64,000 nt of DNA from Sinomicrobium soli (GCF_003285545.1 NZ_QLNV01000007.1:1-64000); one strand, 5' to 3'; counted from the stretch's first letter, positions 9,276 through 18,306 are shown. A program made the numbers and translations. Notes: generated by a model not told the origin, from the sequence alone.

Positions 9276-10235
9276 CTAACCAACTTCCTGTGGCATCTTT
9301 TCTCCCCTGTAAACAGCCAGGAGATTATCCGCTGCCATTTGCGCCATGGCAGTGCGGGTTTCTATGGTGGCAGAGCCTATGTGAGGGAGCACGCATACAT
9401 TGGGCATTTGCAGCAAGGGGTTATCGGGCTGCATGGGTTCGGGATCGGTGACATCAAGTCCGGCACCCCATATCAGTCCGTCTTTAAGGGCCCGGATAAG
9501 GTCGGGTTCACGATGGACTTTTCCGCGGGCGGTGTTGATAAAGATGGCGGTGGGTTTCATTCGGGCAAAGCTGTTCCTGTTAAACATATACCTGGTTTCC
9601 GGGGTGAGGTTGGTATGTACGGAAAGTACATCACTCCGTTCCAGCAGCTCCTCAAAGCTTACATAGACAGCTCGGAGTTCCTTTTCACCCTGTAGGTTAC
9701 GACTGCGGTTATGATAGATGATGTCCATACCAAAAGCGGCCCTGGACATACGTGCCATTTCGATACCTATACGGCCCAGTCCGAATATTCCGAGGGTTTT
9801 ACCGCTTATCTCTATCCCCAGTTCGTGCAGAAACCCGAATTTTTTCCACTCGCCCCGTTGCACTTCCCCGGCGCGGAAAAAGGCTTTTCGCGAAGTGGCC
9901 AGCATCAGCAAAAAGGCAGTTTCGGCAGTAGTCCTGCTCAGCACTCCGGGCGTATTGGATACCGGGATACCATTTCTGGCCGCCGCTTCGAGATCTACAT
10001 GGTCATAGCCCACACTGGTAAGGGCTATGCCTTTGAGATTGGAACAGGCTTCCATAAAACCGGCATCAAGCTGTGCCATACCTACATTTAAAAGCAGATC
10101 AGCCTGCTGGCAGTTCCGGATAAACACACTGCGTTCGGGTAAGGTTTCGGAGTCGTTGTAGTGGACTTCCAGTCCGCTTTGCCCGATATGCAAAAGGACT
10201 TCGGAGGGTATTTTCCGGCTTATATATATCTTCAT
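9276..10235 (-). CDS. D-2-hydroxyacid dehydrogenase (glyoxylate/hydroxypyruvate reductase type)
   Basis: A 319-residue NAD(P)-dependent oxidoreductase of the D-isomer 2-hydroxyacid dehydrogenase family. The Rossmann signature GIFGLGRIGIEMA lies near residue 150. The catalytic triad is visible as Arg in NTARGKV, Glu in DVTDPEP and His in LPHIGSAT. Closest in style to GhrB/D-glycerate dehydrogenases, which reduce glyoxylate or hydroxypyruvate; the substrate is inferred. The ATG at 10235 (MKIYISRKIP) is the natural family N-terminus, and the longer upstream reading adds 23 unconserved residues. The gene is transcribed alone, from a promoter at the edge of the neighbouring recombinase remnant. 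Confidence 0.88.
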   Translation of the reverse strand: MKIYISRKIPSEVLLHIGQSGLEVHYNDSETLPERSVFIRNCQQADLLLNVGMAQLDAGFMEACSNLKGIALTSVGYDHVDLEAAARNGIPVSNTPGVLSRTTAETAFLLMLATSRKAFFRAGEVQRGEWKKFGFLHELGIEISGKTLGIFGLGRIGIEMARMSRAAFGMDIIYHNRSRNLQGEKELRAVYVSFEELLERSDVLSVHTNLTPETRYMFNRNSFARMKPTAIFINTARGKVHREPDLIRALKDGLIWGAGLDVTDPEPMQPDNPLLQMPNVCVLPHIGSATIETRTAMAQMAADNLLAVYRGEKMPQEVG

Positions 10236-10341
10236 AATCACGTAATTCGTATTAATATTTTCTTGTGACGGGCAGTATCCGGCCCAAATGATATTTAAGA
10301 TCATACCTCATGTGGCAGGTCTTTATACAATGCTGCATCGC

Positions 10342-10921
10342 TCAAAGATAAACAATTCGGTCATTGCCCTGCAAGAGGCTGTGAAGCCGGAGACATACAG
10401 AGTGTGAATAAATATTTTGAAAGTAAGAAACAAAAACAGCATTGATTTTTCCGTTGATCTTACGCTCACTCATTTTTTCTTTTTGCACACAATAGAGAAA
10501 ATAGTCCCTGAGCCGTTGTGGCGAAAGCCCCTCTACCGGATGCTCGCCGATGAGTTTGAGCAAATGGGCAAATTCGGCCAGGTACATTCTGATCGTGTTC
10601 GGGCTATAGCCTTTAGTTGTAGCTGATTTCCAAGACCTTTAAATACCTTTTGGTTAACGGGGTGAATGTGCAAATCCAGTGTATGCCCCAAGTTGGTCTT
10701 TAGCTCCAATGGTGTACGGGTGGAAGGAAATCAGGCAAGTACCAGGCTTTGTTGGCCTGGCTCCATTTTGCCGAAAGGAAACGCTTTTTGAGCTCATCCT
10801 TTAACGGTATACTGTAGGGAAAACGAATGAAGATAACTTTCTTTCACCGGTGTTCACCGAACTCAAAACTATAGCTGTTTACATCCATATCCCAAATGTT
10901 TAAAGGATAAAAGTAATCCAT
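10342..10921 (-). pseudogene. Decayed tyrosine recombinase (XerC/D-type integrase), N-terminal part
   Basis: The minus strand encodes, in pieces, the N-terminal half of a Bacteroidota tyrosine recombinase. From the ATG at 10921 the frame reads MDYFYPLNIW... to an in-frame TGA, then VIFIRFPYSIPLKDELKK ... AKWSQANKAWYLPDF. After a frame change it reads LDLHIHPVNQKVFKGL, and after another GYSPNTIRMYLAEF ... KINGKINAV. These match the arm-binding and SAM-like core-binding regions; the catalytic domain (R...HxxR...Y) is gone. One nonsense change plus at least two frameshifts make it non-functional. Homology fades near 10430. It is a relic of a mobile element at the left edge of the accessory island. 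Confidence 0.8.
10343..10374 (-). promoter_or_regulatory. Promoter for the hydroxyacid dehydrogenase
   Basis: On the minus strand TTG is followed after 21 bases by TATCTTTG, a good Bacteroidota -33/-7 pair. It predicts a leader of about 100 bases. The -7 box overlaps the end of the frame left by the decayed recombinase. Confidence 0.6.
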
Positions 10922-11044
10922 TTTTGATATACAAAATAATGAATGATATATAAAATGATGAGTTAATAAAAATTTTCTAAACCTAAGTAAATACTGTTAC
11001 TTTTTGCGATTAAGGTATTTTTTTAATAGAAATAGTTCTTTGTG

Positions 11045-11092
11045 TATATTTGTGTGATGATGTGGAATTCCCTACGGTCATTCCACATCATC
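11045..11092 (+). promoter_or_regulatory. Putative -7 box followed by a strong hairpin
   Basis: TATATTTG (a TAnnTTTG match) is followed 3 bases later by a perfect 13-bp inverted repeat, GATGATGTGGAAT / ATTCCACATCATC, with an 11-base loop. The box could start transcription of the small gene at 11143. The hairpin may be the folded end of a cassette-like unit rather than a terminator, as no T-run follows. Confidence 0.45.
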
Positions 11093-11142
11093 GGCCCGGG
11101 GCTTCGCACCGTTGTGTAACATTTGAAAAAACAGCATAGAGA

Positions 11143-11501
11143 ATGAAATTATCAGAAAACAATAAAAGGACTCTTTTAGTTTCAATCCACCAAATGGAGG
11201 ATTAACAGAATCCGAAAAATTAGAATTAGAAAAGCTGGAAATTAATCCGACTTTAAAAAGTGCGTTGAGAAAAGTTTTGGCAAGCAATACTGCTGATGTT
11301 TTTTTCTCATTCCTCAATATTGTTGACGGAACAGCTGACCCAAATATAGAGTTCGGAGAATGGGAAGAAGTAATGTTAGTTGACTTTGACGAAGACAACG
11401 AGATGGATTCAATGCTTCACGACGACTTTTATGGAACTTATTGGGATTGGAAAGAAAAAAGACCAAATCCTGGCTGGAAATTGGACTTGTTAGATGAATA
11501 A
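11143..11501 (+). pseudogene. Small acidic protein gene with a single-base frameshift
   Basis: The frame open from 11265 (TTG) to 11501 encodes an acidic protein ending NPGWKLDLLDE. Upstream of it the same frame continues as FNPPNGGLTESEKLELEKLE back to a stop. Restoring one A in the A-run at 11164-11167 joins it to an ATG at 11143 (MKLSENNKKDSFSF...), giving a plausible 119-residue protein. I therefore read it as one gene with a one-base deletion, or a sequencing error in a homopolymer. I do not recognise the family. It sits between cassette-like end sequences (GTTGTGTAAC before, GCTGTACAAC after). Confidence 0.55.
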
Positions 11502-11526
11502 AAAACGCTGTACAACAATGGTAACC

Positions 11527-12992
11527 GTTGCACAAGCCCATAAATTATAAAATACCGGCGGCCGTAACCAAATTTTTAAGGTGTTTTTGTTTTTTAGACG
11601 ACTTAGTAAAGCGGGCTGTTTACAAGGGGTAAAACCAATTTTTGAGCCTATAGGGGTCGATTTTTAACGAAAAATAGCGGTATACAATCCCTGCTCCACT
11701 TTTCACCCGTTTTTGAGTGAATTTTAGGTACTTTTTCAGGTTGTATGCTATGGCTGACAGATACATGCATTTGTTAGCCTGGCTAAGGCCTTTGGTATTT
11801 ATTTTCCCAAGGCCCATAAATTGGGTAAGGATGCCAAAAACAGGCTCTACCGTGCTTTGACGCTTACCTTTCATATAGCGTCCTTGTGGGCTGTTGACCC
11901 GTTCTATGTTGCGCTCGTATTCTTTACGATATGCCGTAACACTAATCCGTTTCTCATGGCTGTTGCCTATGCATTGGACCTTGATCGGGCAACCTTTACA
12001 GTCACTACGCCTGGTAAAGTACAGATCCTTTAGGGTACCTTTCTCAAGTTTTTGCTTTCGGAAGGTAACTTTTTTACCTTGTGGGCACAACCAGTAATTA
12101 TCTTTTTCCACAAGAATAAAGCCTTTCGGGCCGCCTTTGTAGGTGCCGTGTGGTGGTATAAAACTTTTTATCCCCTTACCCTCTAAAAAGGCATAGTTCT
12201 CTCCACTGCTATACCCCGTATCGGTCACACAGTTTTCCCATACTACCCCTGTTTTCCATAGCCTTCTTTGTACCCGCTTTACAATATCGGGCAGCTGATT
12301 TCCTGCAACTCCTTCTTGCTCGCAGAGAGGGTTTGTTGACTTGCCGGAGCCTTATTGTTTTTTGCTTTGCGTAGCGGCTGTTCTTTATCCCCCTCACTGA
12401 TATGGCGGAGCTTTCTTAAATGGGCCTCCAAATCTTCTTCCGGAACTTTCAACTCCAAACTGTCCATAGAAGCATTGGCCTTTACCGGGGCACTATCGAT
12501 GGCCTGGGTATGGCCACTGACCATCCCTGCTGAGATACACAACCCGAACACCTTGGTGAAGACTTCTTCAAACACTTGCTGTGGAAACAGCTGCCGGGTA
12601 CGGCTGATGGTAGAATGCCAGGGAAGTTCCTCATCGATATCATAATCCAGAAAAAACAGTATATCTAAACGCATACTACAATGATCCATTAGCCTACGGT
12701 CACTGGTGATGTTCTCTAAATACCCTACCTAACAAAGTTTGAAGAACACGACCGGATCGATACTCTTCTGGCCGCTGCTGCCATAATACCCTTTAGTAAG
12801 TGGGTATAGGTATTCCAAATCCAACGCCTCTTTTAACCGGCGGTAGAAGTTCTGTTCCGGCACCCGATCACTCAATCGGAACTGGCTGAACAACTTCTCT
12901 TGATATATTTTTTTGCCTTGCATACTTCAAGGTAATGACCCTATGAAAAATTAACATCAATCCTGTGTGAATTTTTTGCTAACTTGTGCAAC
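11527..12992 (-). mobile_element. IS1182-like insertion sequence, degenerate
   Basis: An element of about 1.47 kb bounded by imperfect terminal inverted repeats. The left end reads GTTGCACAAGCC and the right end, on the opposite strand, GTTGCACAAGTT. It holds a single broken transposase gene on the minus strand. I see no convincing target-site duplication (AACC left, AGGC right). It sits exactly where the AACAATGGTAACC end of one cassette-like unit would meet the next. The left 303 bases recur at 13794-14096. Confidence 0.75.
11620..12923 (-). pseudogene. IS1182-family DDE transposase, broken
   Basis: Three consecutive minus-strand pieces form one transposase of about 430 residues. The N-terminus (MQGKKIYQEKLFSQFRLSDR ... 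DPVVFFKLC) ends at an amber codon. Reading through it continues as VGYLENITSDRRL into the middle piece (LDILFFLDYDIDEELPWHST ... AIDSAPVKANASMDSLEL). A frame change near the end of KKELQEI leads into LPDIVKRVQRRLWKTGVVW and the C-terminal piece (VTDTGYSSGENYAFLEGK ... STVEPVFGILTQFMGLGKIN). One nonsense codon and one frameshift inactivate it. The order and motifs fit IS1182/IS5-like DDE enzymes. Confidence 0.85.
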
Positions 12993-13001
12993 AGGCACAA
13001 C

Positions 13002-13128
13002 GTATAACGCTCATTGCTCCGGATTTTCCCCTTCGGAAAATCCTCGCGGGAAGTCCCGTCGGTATTTTTTTTGTTATTTTAGTGACCGATAAAGCGCAAC
13101 GAAGCGTTATACAAAGCCGTTAGGCAAC
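13002..13128. repeat. attC-like folded end between cassette-like units
   Basis: Outer arms GTATAACGC (left) and GCGTTATAC (right) are perfect complements 93 bases apart. Inside are two more hairpins, GGATTTTCC/GGAAAATCC and CGGGA/TCCCG. The right side continues CCGTTAGGCAAC; its GTTAGGC matches the integron R-prime core GTTRRRY. This resembles the extensive fold-back structure of an attC site. No integron integrase gene is in the window. Confidence 0.5.
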
Positions 13129-13129
13129 A

Positions 13130-13174
13130 TTTGCACAAAACAAACTTTATGCTTATCTTTGACGTTAGTAACGT
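13130..13174 (+). promoter_or_regulatory. higBA promoter and palindromic operator
   Basis: TTTG, 20 bases, then TATCTTTG: a textbook Bacteroidota promoter. Directly after the -7 box lies the perfect 13-base palindrome ACGTTAGTAACGT, over the expected transcription start. This is the usual place for an autoregulatory HigA/HigBA operator. The promoter lies inside the cassette boundary, so the module carries its own expression signals. Confidence 0.7.
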
Positions 13175-13185
13175 AAAAAAGAATT

Positions 13186-13467
13186 ATGATAGTATCGTTT
13201 GGCTCGAAAGAGACCGAAAAAATTTGGAACGGTATCCGAGTCAAAAAAATGCCAGTTGAGATGCAAAATGTCGGACGTAGGAAGTTAAGAATGCTAAACA
13301 ACTCGCAGGACATTGTGGATTTGAGAATCCCACCTTCCAACCGACTTGAAAAACTGACAGGAAAGCTGAATGATTTTTATAGTATCAGAATTAATAAGCA
13401 ATGGCGGATAATATTTCAATGGGACAACGGAAACGCAAGAGAAGTTGAAATAATTGACTATCATTAA
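13186..13467 (+). CDS. higB: HigB-family toxin (RelE/ParE superfamily mRNA interferase)
   Basis: A 93-residue toxin. The family core is visible in KLRMLNNSQDIVDLRIPPSNRLEKL, KLNDFYSIRINKQWRIIFQW and the C-terminal VEIIDYH; the Arg/Lys residues and the terminal YH fit the ribosome-dependent RNase type. HigB proteins cut translated mRNAs and are neutralised by HigA. The gene is first in a two-gene operon, toxin before antitoxin as is typical of hig, 12 bases ahead of higA. The AT-rich composition differs from the flanking chromosome and suggests acquisition. Confidence 0.9.
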   Translation: MIVSFGSKETEKIWNGIRVKKMPVEMQNVGRRKLRMLNNSQDIVDLRIPPSNRLEKLTGKLNDFYSIRINKQWRIIFQWDNGNAREVEIIDYH

Positions 13468-13479
13468 AAAATAAGAGAA

Positions 13480-13782
13480 ATGGAAAAATTAGCAAATGTA
13501 CACCCTGGAGAGGTTTTAAATTTTGAATTTCTTGAGCCACTTGAAATCTCGGCTTATAGACTTTCTAAAGACTTAAAAATACCGCAAACTAGGATTTCGG
13601 AAATAATAAAAGGTAGACGCAGAATAACAGCTGATACAGCTCTTCGTTTGAGTAAATATTTTGGAAATTCTGCTAAATTCTGGCTTGGACTTCAAGATGA
13701 TTATGACATCGAAGAGGGACGTGACGAAAAAAAAGCAGAATTGGACGAAATCAAAAAACACGAAAATAAAAACGTTGCCTAA
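13480..13782 (+). CDS. higA: HigA-family antitoxin (XRE helix-turn-helix)
   Basis: A 100-residue DNA-binding antitoxin. The VHPGEVLNFEFLEPLEISAY N-terminus and the helix-turn-helix KIPQTRISEIIKGRRRITA, followed by LSKYFGNSAKFWLGLQ, are diagnostic of HigA. It should bind HigB and repress the operon through the palindrome upstream of higB. The C-terminal tail is Lys/Glu-rich. The stop codon lies within GCCTAAC, which matches the integron R-double-prime core RYYYAAC and mirrors the GTTAGGC before higB. Confidence 0.92.
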   Translation: MEKLANVHPGEVLNFEFLEPLEISAYRLSKDLKIPQTRISEIIKGRRRITADTALRLSKYFGNSAKFWLGLQDDYDIEEGRDEKKAELDEIKKHENKNVA

Positions 13783-13793
13783 CAATGGTAACC
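13774..13793. other. Right boundary of the HigBA cassette-like unit
   Basis: GTTGCCTAAC here is the exact reverse complement of GTTAGGCAAC at 13119-13128, so the HigBA module is bounded by inverted core-like sequences. It is followed by AACAATGGTAACC, the same sequence that precedes the IS at 11527. Confidence 0.55.
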
Positions 13794-14096
13794 GTTGCAC
13801 AAGCCCATAAATTATAAAATACCGGCGGCCGTAACCAATTTTTAAGGCATTTTTGTTTTTTAGACGACTTAGTAAAGCGGGCTGTTTACAAGGGGTAAAA
13901 ACCAATTTTTGAGCCTATAGGGGTCGATTTTTAACGAAAAATAGCGGGATACGATCCCTGCTCCACTTTTCACCCGTTTTTGAGTGAATTTCAGGTACTT
14001 TTTCAGGTTATATGCTATGGCTGACAGATGCATGCATTTGTTAGCCTGGCGAAGGCCTTTGGTATTTATTTTCCCAAGGCCCATAAATTGGGTAAG
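13794..14096 (-). mobile_element. IS1182-like remnant (end fragment)
   Basis: A 303-base near-identical copy of the first 303 bases of the IS at 11527, differing by a few substitutions and small indels. It carries the left terminal repeat GTTGCACAAGCC and the last ~80 codons of the transposase (FMGLGKINTKGLRQANKCM...), then stops abruptly at a junction with unrelated coding sequence. It is a deletion or recombination scar, not a mobile copy. Confidence 0.85.
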
Positions 14097-14387
14097 CCTA
14101 CACCCGAACTTATTGAGCAAGAAGGAGGATTTTCGGTAACGCTGTTCAAAAACAACTTGACAACGGAACAACTTGACAAGCTTGGGTTGAATGACAGGCA
14201 ATTGAAAGCTGTTGAGTACGTGAAAGAGAAAGGGAAAATTACGAATACTGAATTGCAAGAATTATTTGGTGTTTCAAAAGCAACAGCAACAAGAGACTTG
14301 ACCGAATTAGTTGAAAAATATGAACTTTTTGAAAAAGTTGGTCAAACAGGTGCAGGAACTAATTATATTATAAAAATGGGTTCATAA
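14097..14387 (+). pseudogene. C-terminal fragment of an AlbA_2/RecG-like winged-helix regulator
   Basis: The reading begins exactly at the IS-remnant junction: PTPELIEQEGGFSVTLFKNN, then a winged-helix region (KITNTELQELFGVSKATATR). It ends NYIIKMGS. This resembles the C-terminus of ATP-binding AlbA_2 (formerly RecG-like) transcriptional regulators; the N-terminal AlbA_2 domain is missing, replaced by IS sequence. An in-frame ATG inside the IS remnant gives an artificial start and should not be taken as a gene. The downstream bases contain short near-repeats of ATAATGGG(C/T)TCAAA. Confidence 0.65.
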
Positions 14388-14500
14388 TGGGCTCAAACGG
14401 CTCATAATGGGTTCAAAAAGGGTTCAGATAGACGAGCCAAAGCTAAAACCACACACATTGCCAAGTCGCATTTAAAGCGGAATATGCAGTAAGAAACAAA

Positions 14501-14535
14501 AAAGCCTGTTTTCCGAAAATAAGAAAACAGGCTTT
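14501..14535 (-). terminator. Rho-independent terminator downstream of tRNA-Leu
   Basis: A perfect 13-bp stem (AAAGCCTGTTTTC / GAAAACAGGCTTT) with a 9-base loop and A/T runs on both sides. It lies just past the 3-prime end of the minus-strand tRNA gene. Confidence 0.8.
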
Positions 14536-14542
14536 TGATCTG

Positions 14543-14624
14543 TGCGCTCGAGAGGATTCGAACCTCCACACCTTGCGGCACTGCCGCCTGAAGACAGCGT
14601 GTCTACCAATTTCACCACGAGCGC
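14543..14624 (-). tRNA. tRNA-Leu (anticodon CAG)
   Basis: The minus strand folds as a class II tRNA. The acceptor stem is GCGCTCG/CGAGCGC with discriminator A. The D arm contains GAAATTGGTAGACAC. The anticodon stem is CTGTC/GGCAG around loop TTCAGGC (anticodon CAG). A variable arm GTGCCGCAAGGTGT follows, then T-arm GGAGGTTCGAATCCTCT. The encoded end lacks CCA, which would be added after transcription. tRNA genes are common integration sites, and the accessory island lies immediately beyond this gene's 3-prime side. Confidence 0.93.
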
Positions 14625-14856
14625 ATTTCAATATGTCATCCTTTCAAAAAGGTAGGCAAAACTACATAAACTTCGGGAAACTGCAAAGACTATTTTTAAA
14701 AACATTTTTACCAGTTTTTGGTCGCGGGTTACAAGTTATTGGTTTGCAGGTTTCTGTTTGAAAATTTTAAATTTTGAATTCTGAATTTTAAATTAAAAAA
14801 GTCCCCAGTCCTGCCCGCCTCCAAACTTCGTGCCTTATGCTTCGTACTCCGCACTC

Positions 14857-17800
14857 CTACATATTCCTGCGGTACTGCCCTCCCACCTCAAAAAGCGCTT
14901 CGGTGATCTGGCCCAGCGAACATACCTTGGTGGCTTCCATAAGCTGTTCAAAAATATTCCTGTTGGCTATAGCGGCATCCCTGACCTGCTGTAATTCGTG
15001 TTCTACGGCCTCCGGATGTGCTTTTACCAGGTTCTCCACTGTTTGTATCTGGTGTTGTTTTTCCTCTTCCGTAGCCCGGATCACCTCTCCCGGGATCACG
15101 GTCGGGGACCCCTTGGAACTCAGGAAGGTATTTACCCCGATAATGGGAAATTCGCCATTGTGTTTCAGGTTTTCGTAATACAGGCTCTCTTCCTGTATCC
15201 TGCTTCTCTGGTACATGGTCTCCATGGCGCCCAGCACCCCTCCCCTTTCCGTAAGGCGGTCGAATTCCGCCAGCACCGCTTCTTCCACCAGGTCGGTAAG
15301 TTCCTCGATAATAAACGCTCCCTGTATGGGGTTTTCATTTTTGGCCAGCCCCAGTTCCTTGTTAATGATAAGCTGTATGGCCATGGCCCTTCGCACACTT
15401 TCTTCGGTAGGTGTGGTTATGGCCTCATCATAGGCATTGGTATGCAGCGAATTACAATTGTCATAAATGGCATACAGTGCCTGTAACGTAGTACGGATGT
15501 CATTAAAATCGATTTCCTGGGCATGCAGCGAGCGGCCGGAGGTCTGTATGTGATATTTCAGCATCTGTGCCCTTTCGTCAGCCCCGTATTTATACCTGAG
15601 CGCCTTGGCCCATATTCTTCTTGCCACCCGGCCTATCACCGCATATTCCGGGTCTATTCCGTTGGAGAAGAAAAACGACAGGCTCGGGCCGAACTTGTTG
15701 ATATCCATGCCACGGCTGAGGTAGTATTCCACATAGGTAAAGCCATTGGCCAGCGTAAAGGCCAGTTGCGTAACGGGATTGGCCCCCGCTTCGGCAATGT
15801 GGTAACCGGAAATCGATACGGAGTAAAAATTCCGTACTTTATGATCTATAAAATACTCCTGCACATCCCCCATAAGCCGCAACGCAAATTCCGTGGAGAA
15901 GATACAGGTATTCTGTGCCTGGTCTTCCTTGAGAATATCGGCCTGTACCGTTCCCCTTACCTGGGAAAGGGTACGCTGTCTGATCGCTTCGTAGACCTTT
16001 GCAGGCAGCACCTGGTCCCCGGTGATGCCCAGCAACATCAATCCCAGGCCGTCGTTCCCTTCGGGCAACCGGTTCATTCCTTCTGCCGAATGATATTGCG
16101 GGCGCGGCAATCCCCGGTCGTCATACCGTTCGCGGAGTTTTTTCTCGACTTCCGGCTCCAGTCCGTTCTCCCGGATATACAATTCGCATTGCTGGTCTAT
16201 GGCGGCATTCATAAAGAAGCCCAGCAACATCGGGGCAGGGCCGTTAATCGTCATGCTTACGGAAGTCTTCGGATCGGCCAGGTTGAACCCCGAATAGAGT
16301 TTTTTGGCATCGTCCAGGCAGCAGACAGAAACTCCCGCATTGCCTATTTTTCCGTAGATATCCGGACGGTGCCCGGGATCGTTCCCGTAAAGGGTCACCG
16401 AATCGAAAGCGGTAGACAGCCTTTTGGCATCCATACCCAGGCTCACGTAATGAAAACGCCTGTTGGTCCGTTCCGGTCCGCCTTCCCCCGCAAACATACG
16501 GGTAGGGTCTTCCCCTTCCCTTTTAAAGGGATATAAACCGGAAGTAAAGGGAAATGCTCCCGGAACATTTTCCTGTAAGGTCCAGCGAAGTATATCGCCC
16601 CAGGCCTTATACCCTGGCAGGGCCACCTTGGGGATCTGTATGTGCGACAATGACTGCGTATGGGTTTTTATCCGTATTTCCCGGTCTCTTACCTTAAATA
16701 CATATTCCGGCTTCTTGTAGCGATCCGTCTTGTGCGCCCATTCACATATCGTTTTCCAGTGATGCGGATCGAGTTCCATTTTCACCCGGTCGAACTCGGC
16801 CAGCAGCAGTTTCAGCAAAGGTCGCCGGCTTTCCCCGGTCTCCCCGGCAAGTTTTTCACGGTCTACCCCCGATGTACCGATGAATGCAGCCGGATCTTTT
16901 ATCCCGGTAATGCCGCACATCGTAAGGCAGATACCGTATAACTGCTGTGCCACGCCCACCTGTTTTTCGGCGGTTTCGTCATAATTCCTGTTGTTATCCG
17001 CTATTTCAGACAGGTAGCGGACACGCCTGGGCGGAATAACAAAGACCTTTTCACTCATTTCATCGTGTCGCTCGAAAGAAGATTTCAGGCCGGCCCCGGT
17101 CTTTTCCACCACTTTATCCATGACATTCCTGTAGAGCATATTCATTCCCGGATCGTTGAACTGTGACGCTATGGTGCCGTAAACCGGCAAACTATCCGGG
17201 GCTGCCTCCCATAGCTGGTGATTCCGCTGGTACTGTTTCTTTACATCCCGGAGGGCATCCTGCGCGCCTCTCTTGTCGAACTTGTTGATCGCCACCAGGT
17301 CGGCAAAGTCGAGCATATCTATTTTTTCGAGCTGTGTTGCCGCCCCGAATTCGGGCGTCATCACGTAAAGGGAAACATCGGAATGGTCCAGGATCTCGGT
17401 ATCCGACTGGCCGATCCCCGAGGTTTCCAGGATGACCAGGTCATAGGCCGCACCCCTGAGCACATCCACAGCTTCCGCAATATGGCGGGACAGGGCGAGA
17501 TTGGACTGCCTGGTGGCCAGGGAACGCATGTATACCCTCCCGTCGTTTATGGCATTCATCCGTATCCGGTCGCCCAGCAAGGCCCCGCCCGTTTTTCTCT
17601 TGGAAGGGTCTACCGAGAGGATACCGATGGTTTTTTCCGGAAATTCCGAAAGAAAACGGCGTACCAGCTCGTCTACAAGGCTCGATTTACCCGACCCTCC
17701 CGTTCCGGTAATTCCCAGTACCGGGACGGTTTTCCCTTTGTCCGGGGCCCGGAAGTGCTTTTCGAAAGCCCGATGGTCATTTTCCGCCAGTGTAATAAGC

Positions 17801-18306
17801 CGGGCTATGGTATTTACATCCTTCTCCCGAAGCTTCCCGCTGATATCCAGGCCCTCCTCAAACGCCGGAAGCTGGAAATCGGAGCGCTCCACCAGGTCGT
17901 TGATCATGCCCTGCAATCCCATTTCCCGGCCGTCATCCGGGGAGTATATCCTCGTGATCCCGTATTCGTGAAGTTCCCGTATCTCTTCGGGCAGAATGAC
18001 GCCACCGCCACCGCCAAAGATGCGGATATGCCCTGCGCCCCTTTCCCGGAGCAGGTCGTACATATACCTGAAATATTCGTTATGCCCGCCCTGATAAGAA
18101 GTCATCGCAATGGCATTGGCATCTTCCTGTATGGCCGTGTTGACGACCTCTTCCACACTGCGGTCGTGCCCCAGGTGGATCACTTCCACTCCTGTAGCCT
18201 GTATGATACGGCGCATGATGTTAATGGCCGCATCATGCCCGTCGAAAAGTGATGCGGCAGTTACGATCCTTACCTTGTGTTCGGGTTTATAGGGTTGTGT
18301 ATTCAC
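14857..18306 (-). CDS. icmF: Fused isobutyryl-CoA mutase IcmF (B12-dependent)
   Basis: An 1149-residue adenosylcobalamin enzyme in three parts. First is a B12-binding domain (about 10-145) with DGHDAAINI, whose His24 should be the lower axial cobalt ligand. Second is a MeaB-like G-protein chaperone (about 190-450) with Walker [10 protein letters not shown] at 201-209 and NKFD at 341-344. Third is a C-terminal mutase barrel (about 560-1130). The signature [16 protein letters not shown] is typical of IcmF rather than methylmalonyl-CoA mutase. It interconverts isobutyryl-CoA and n-butyryl-CoA; some relatives also act on isovaleryl-/pivalyl-CoA. It is often loosely annotated as methylmalonyl-CoA mutase or MeaA. 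It is monocistronic, and no B12 riboswitch was recognised upstream. Confidence 0.93.
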   Translation of the reverse strand: MNTQPYKPEHKVRIVTAASLFDGHDAAINIMRRIIQATGVEVIHLGHDRSVEEVVNTAIQEDANAIAMTSYQGGHNEYFRYMYDLLRERGAGHIRIFGGGGGVILPEEIRELHEYGITRIYSPDDGREMGLQGMINDLVERSDFQLPAFEEGLDISGKLREKDVNTIARLITLAENDHRAFEKHFRAPDKGKTVPVLGITGTGGSGKSSLVDELVRRFLSEFPEKTIGILSVDPSKRKTGGALLGDRIRMNAINDGRVYMRSLATRQSNLALSRHIAEAVDVLRGAAYDLVILETSGIGQSDTEILDHSDVSLYVMTPEFGAATQLEKIDMLDFADLVAINKFDKRGAQDALRDVKKQYQRNHQLWEAAPDSLPVYGTIASQFNDPGMNMLYRNVMDKVVEKTGAGLKSSFERHDEMSEKVFVIPPRRVRYLSEIADNNRNYDETAEKQVGVAQQLYGICLTMCGITGIKDPAAFIGTSGVDREKLAGETGESRRPLLKLLLAEFDRVKMELDPHHWKTICEWAHKTDRYKKPEYVFKVRDREIRIKTHTQSLSHIQIPKVALPGYKAWGDILRWTLQENVPGAFPFTSGLYPFKREGEDPTRMFAGEGGPERTNRRFHYVSLGMDAKRLSTAFDSVTLYGNDPGHRPDIYGKIGNAGVSVCCLDDAKKLYSGFNLADPKTSVSMTINGPAPMLLGFFMNAAIDQQCELYIRENGLEPEVEKKLRERYDDRGLPRPQYHSAEGMNRLPEGNDGLGLMLLGITGDQVLPAKVYEAIRQRTLSQVRGTVQADILKEDQAQNTCIFSTEFALRLMGDVQEYFIDHKVRNFYSVSISGYHIAEAGANPVTQLAFTLANGFTYVEYYLSRGMDINKFGPSLSFFFSNGIDPEYAVIGRVARRIWAKALRYKYGADERAQMLKYHIQTSGRSLHAQEIDFNDIRTTLQALYAIYDNCNSLHTNAYDEAITTPTEESVRRAMAIQLIINKELGLAKNENPIQGAFIIEELTDLVEEAVLAEFDRLTERGGVLGAMETMYQRSRIQEESLYYENLKHNGEFPIIGVNTFLSSKGSPTVIPGEVIRATEEEKQHQIQTVENLVKAHPEAVEHELQQVRDAAIANRNIFEQLMEATKVCSLGQITEALFEVGGQYRRNM

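Noticed and set aside
14028-14096. Start of the winged-helix protein inside the IS remnant
   Set aside because: The first 23 codons are antisense IS transposase sequence; homology to the regulator begins exactly at the junction, so the frame is an accidental fusion.
15523-18252. Long open frames on the + strand (337 and 344 codons) inside icmF
   Set aside because: They lie wholly antisense to the well-conserved IcmF gene, start without promoter signals and show no family-like motifs; they are by-products of the codon usage of icmF.
14857-18306. Methylmalonyl-CoA mutase as the identity of the large B12 enzyme
   Set aside because: The G-protein domain lies between the B12 and substrate domains, and the [16 protein letters not shown] segment is the IcmF type.
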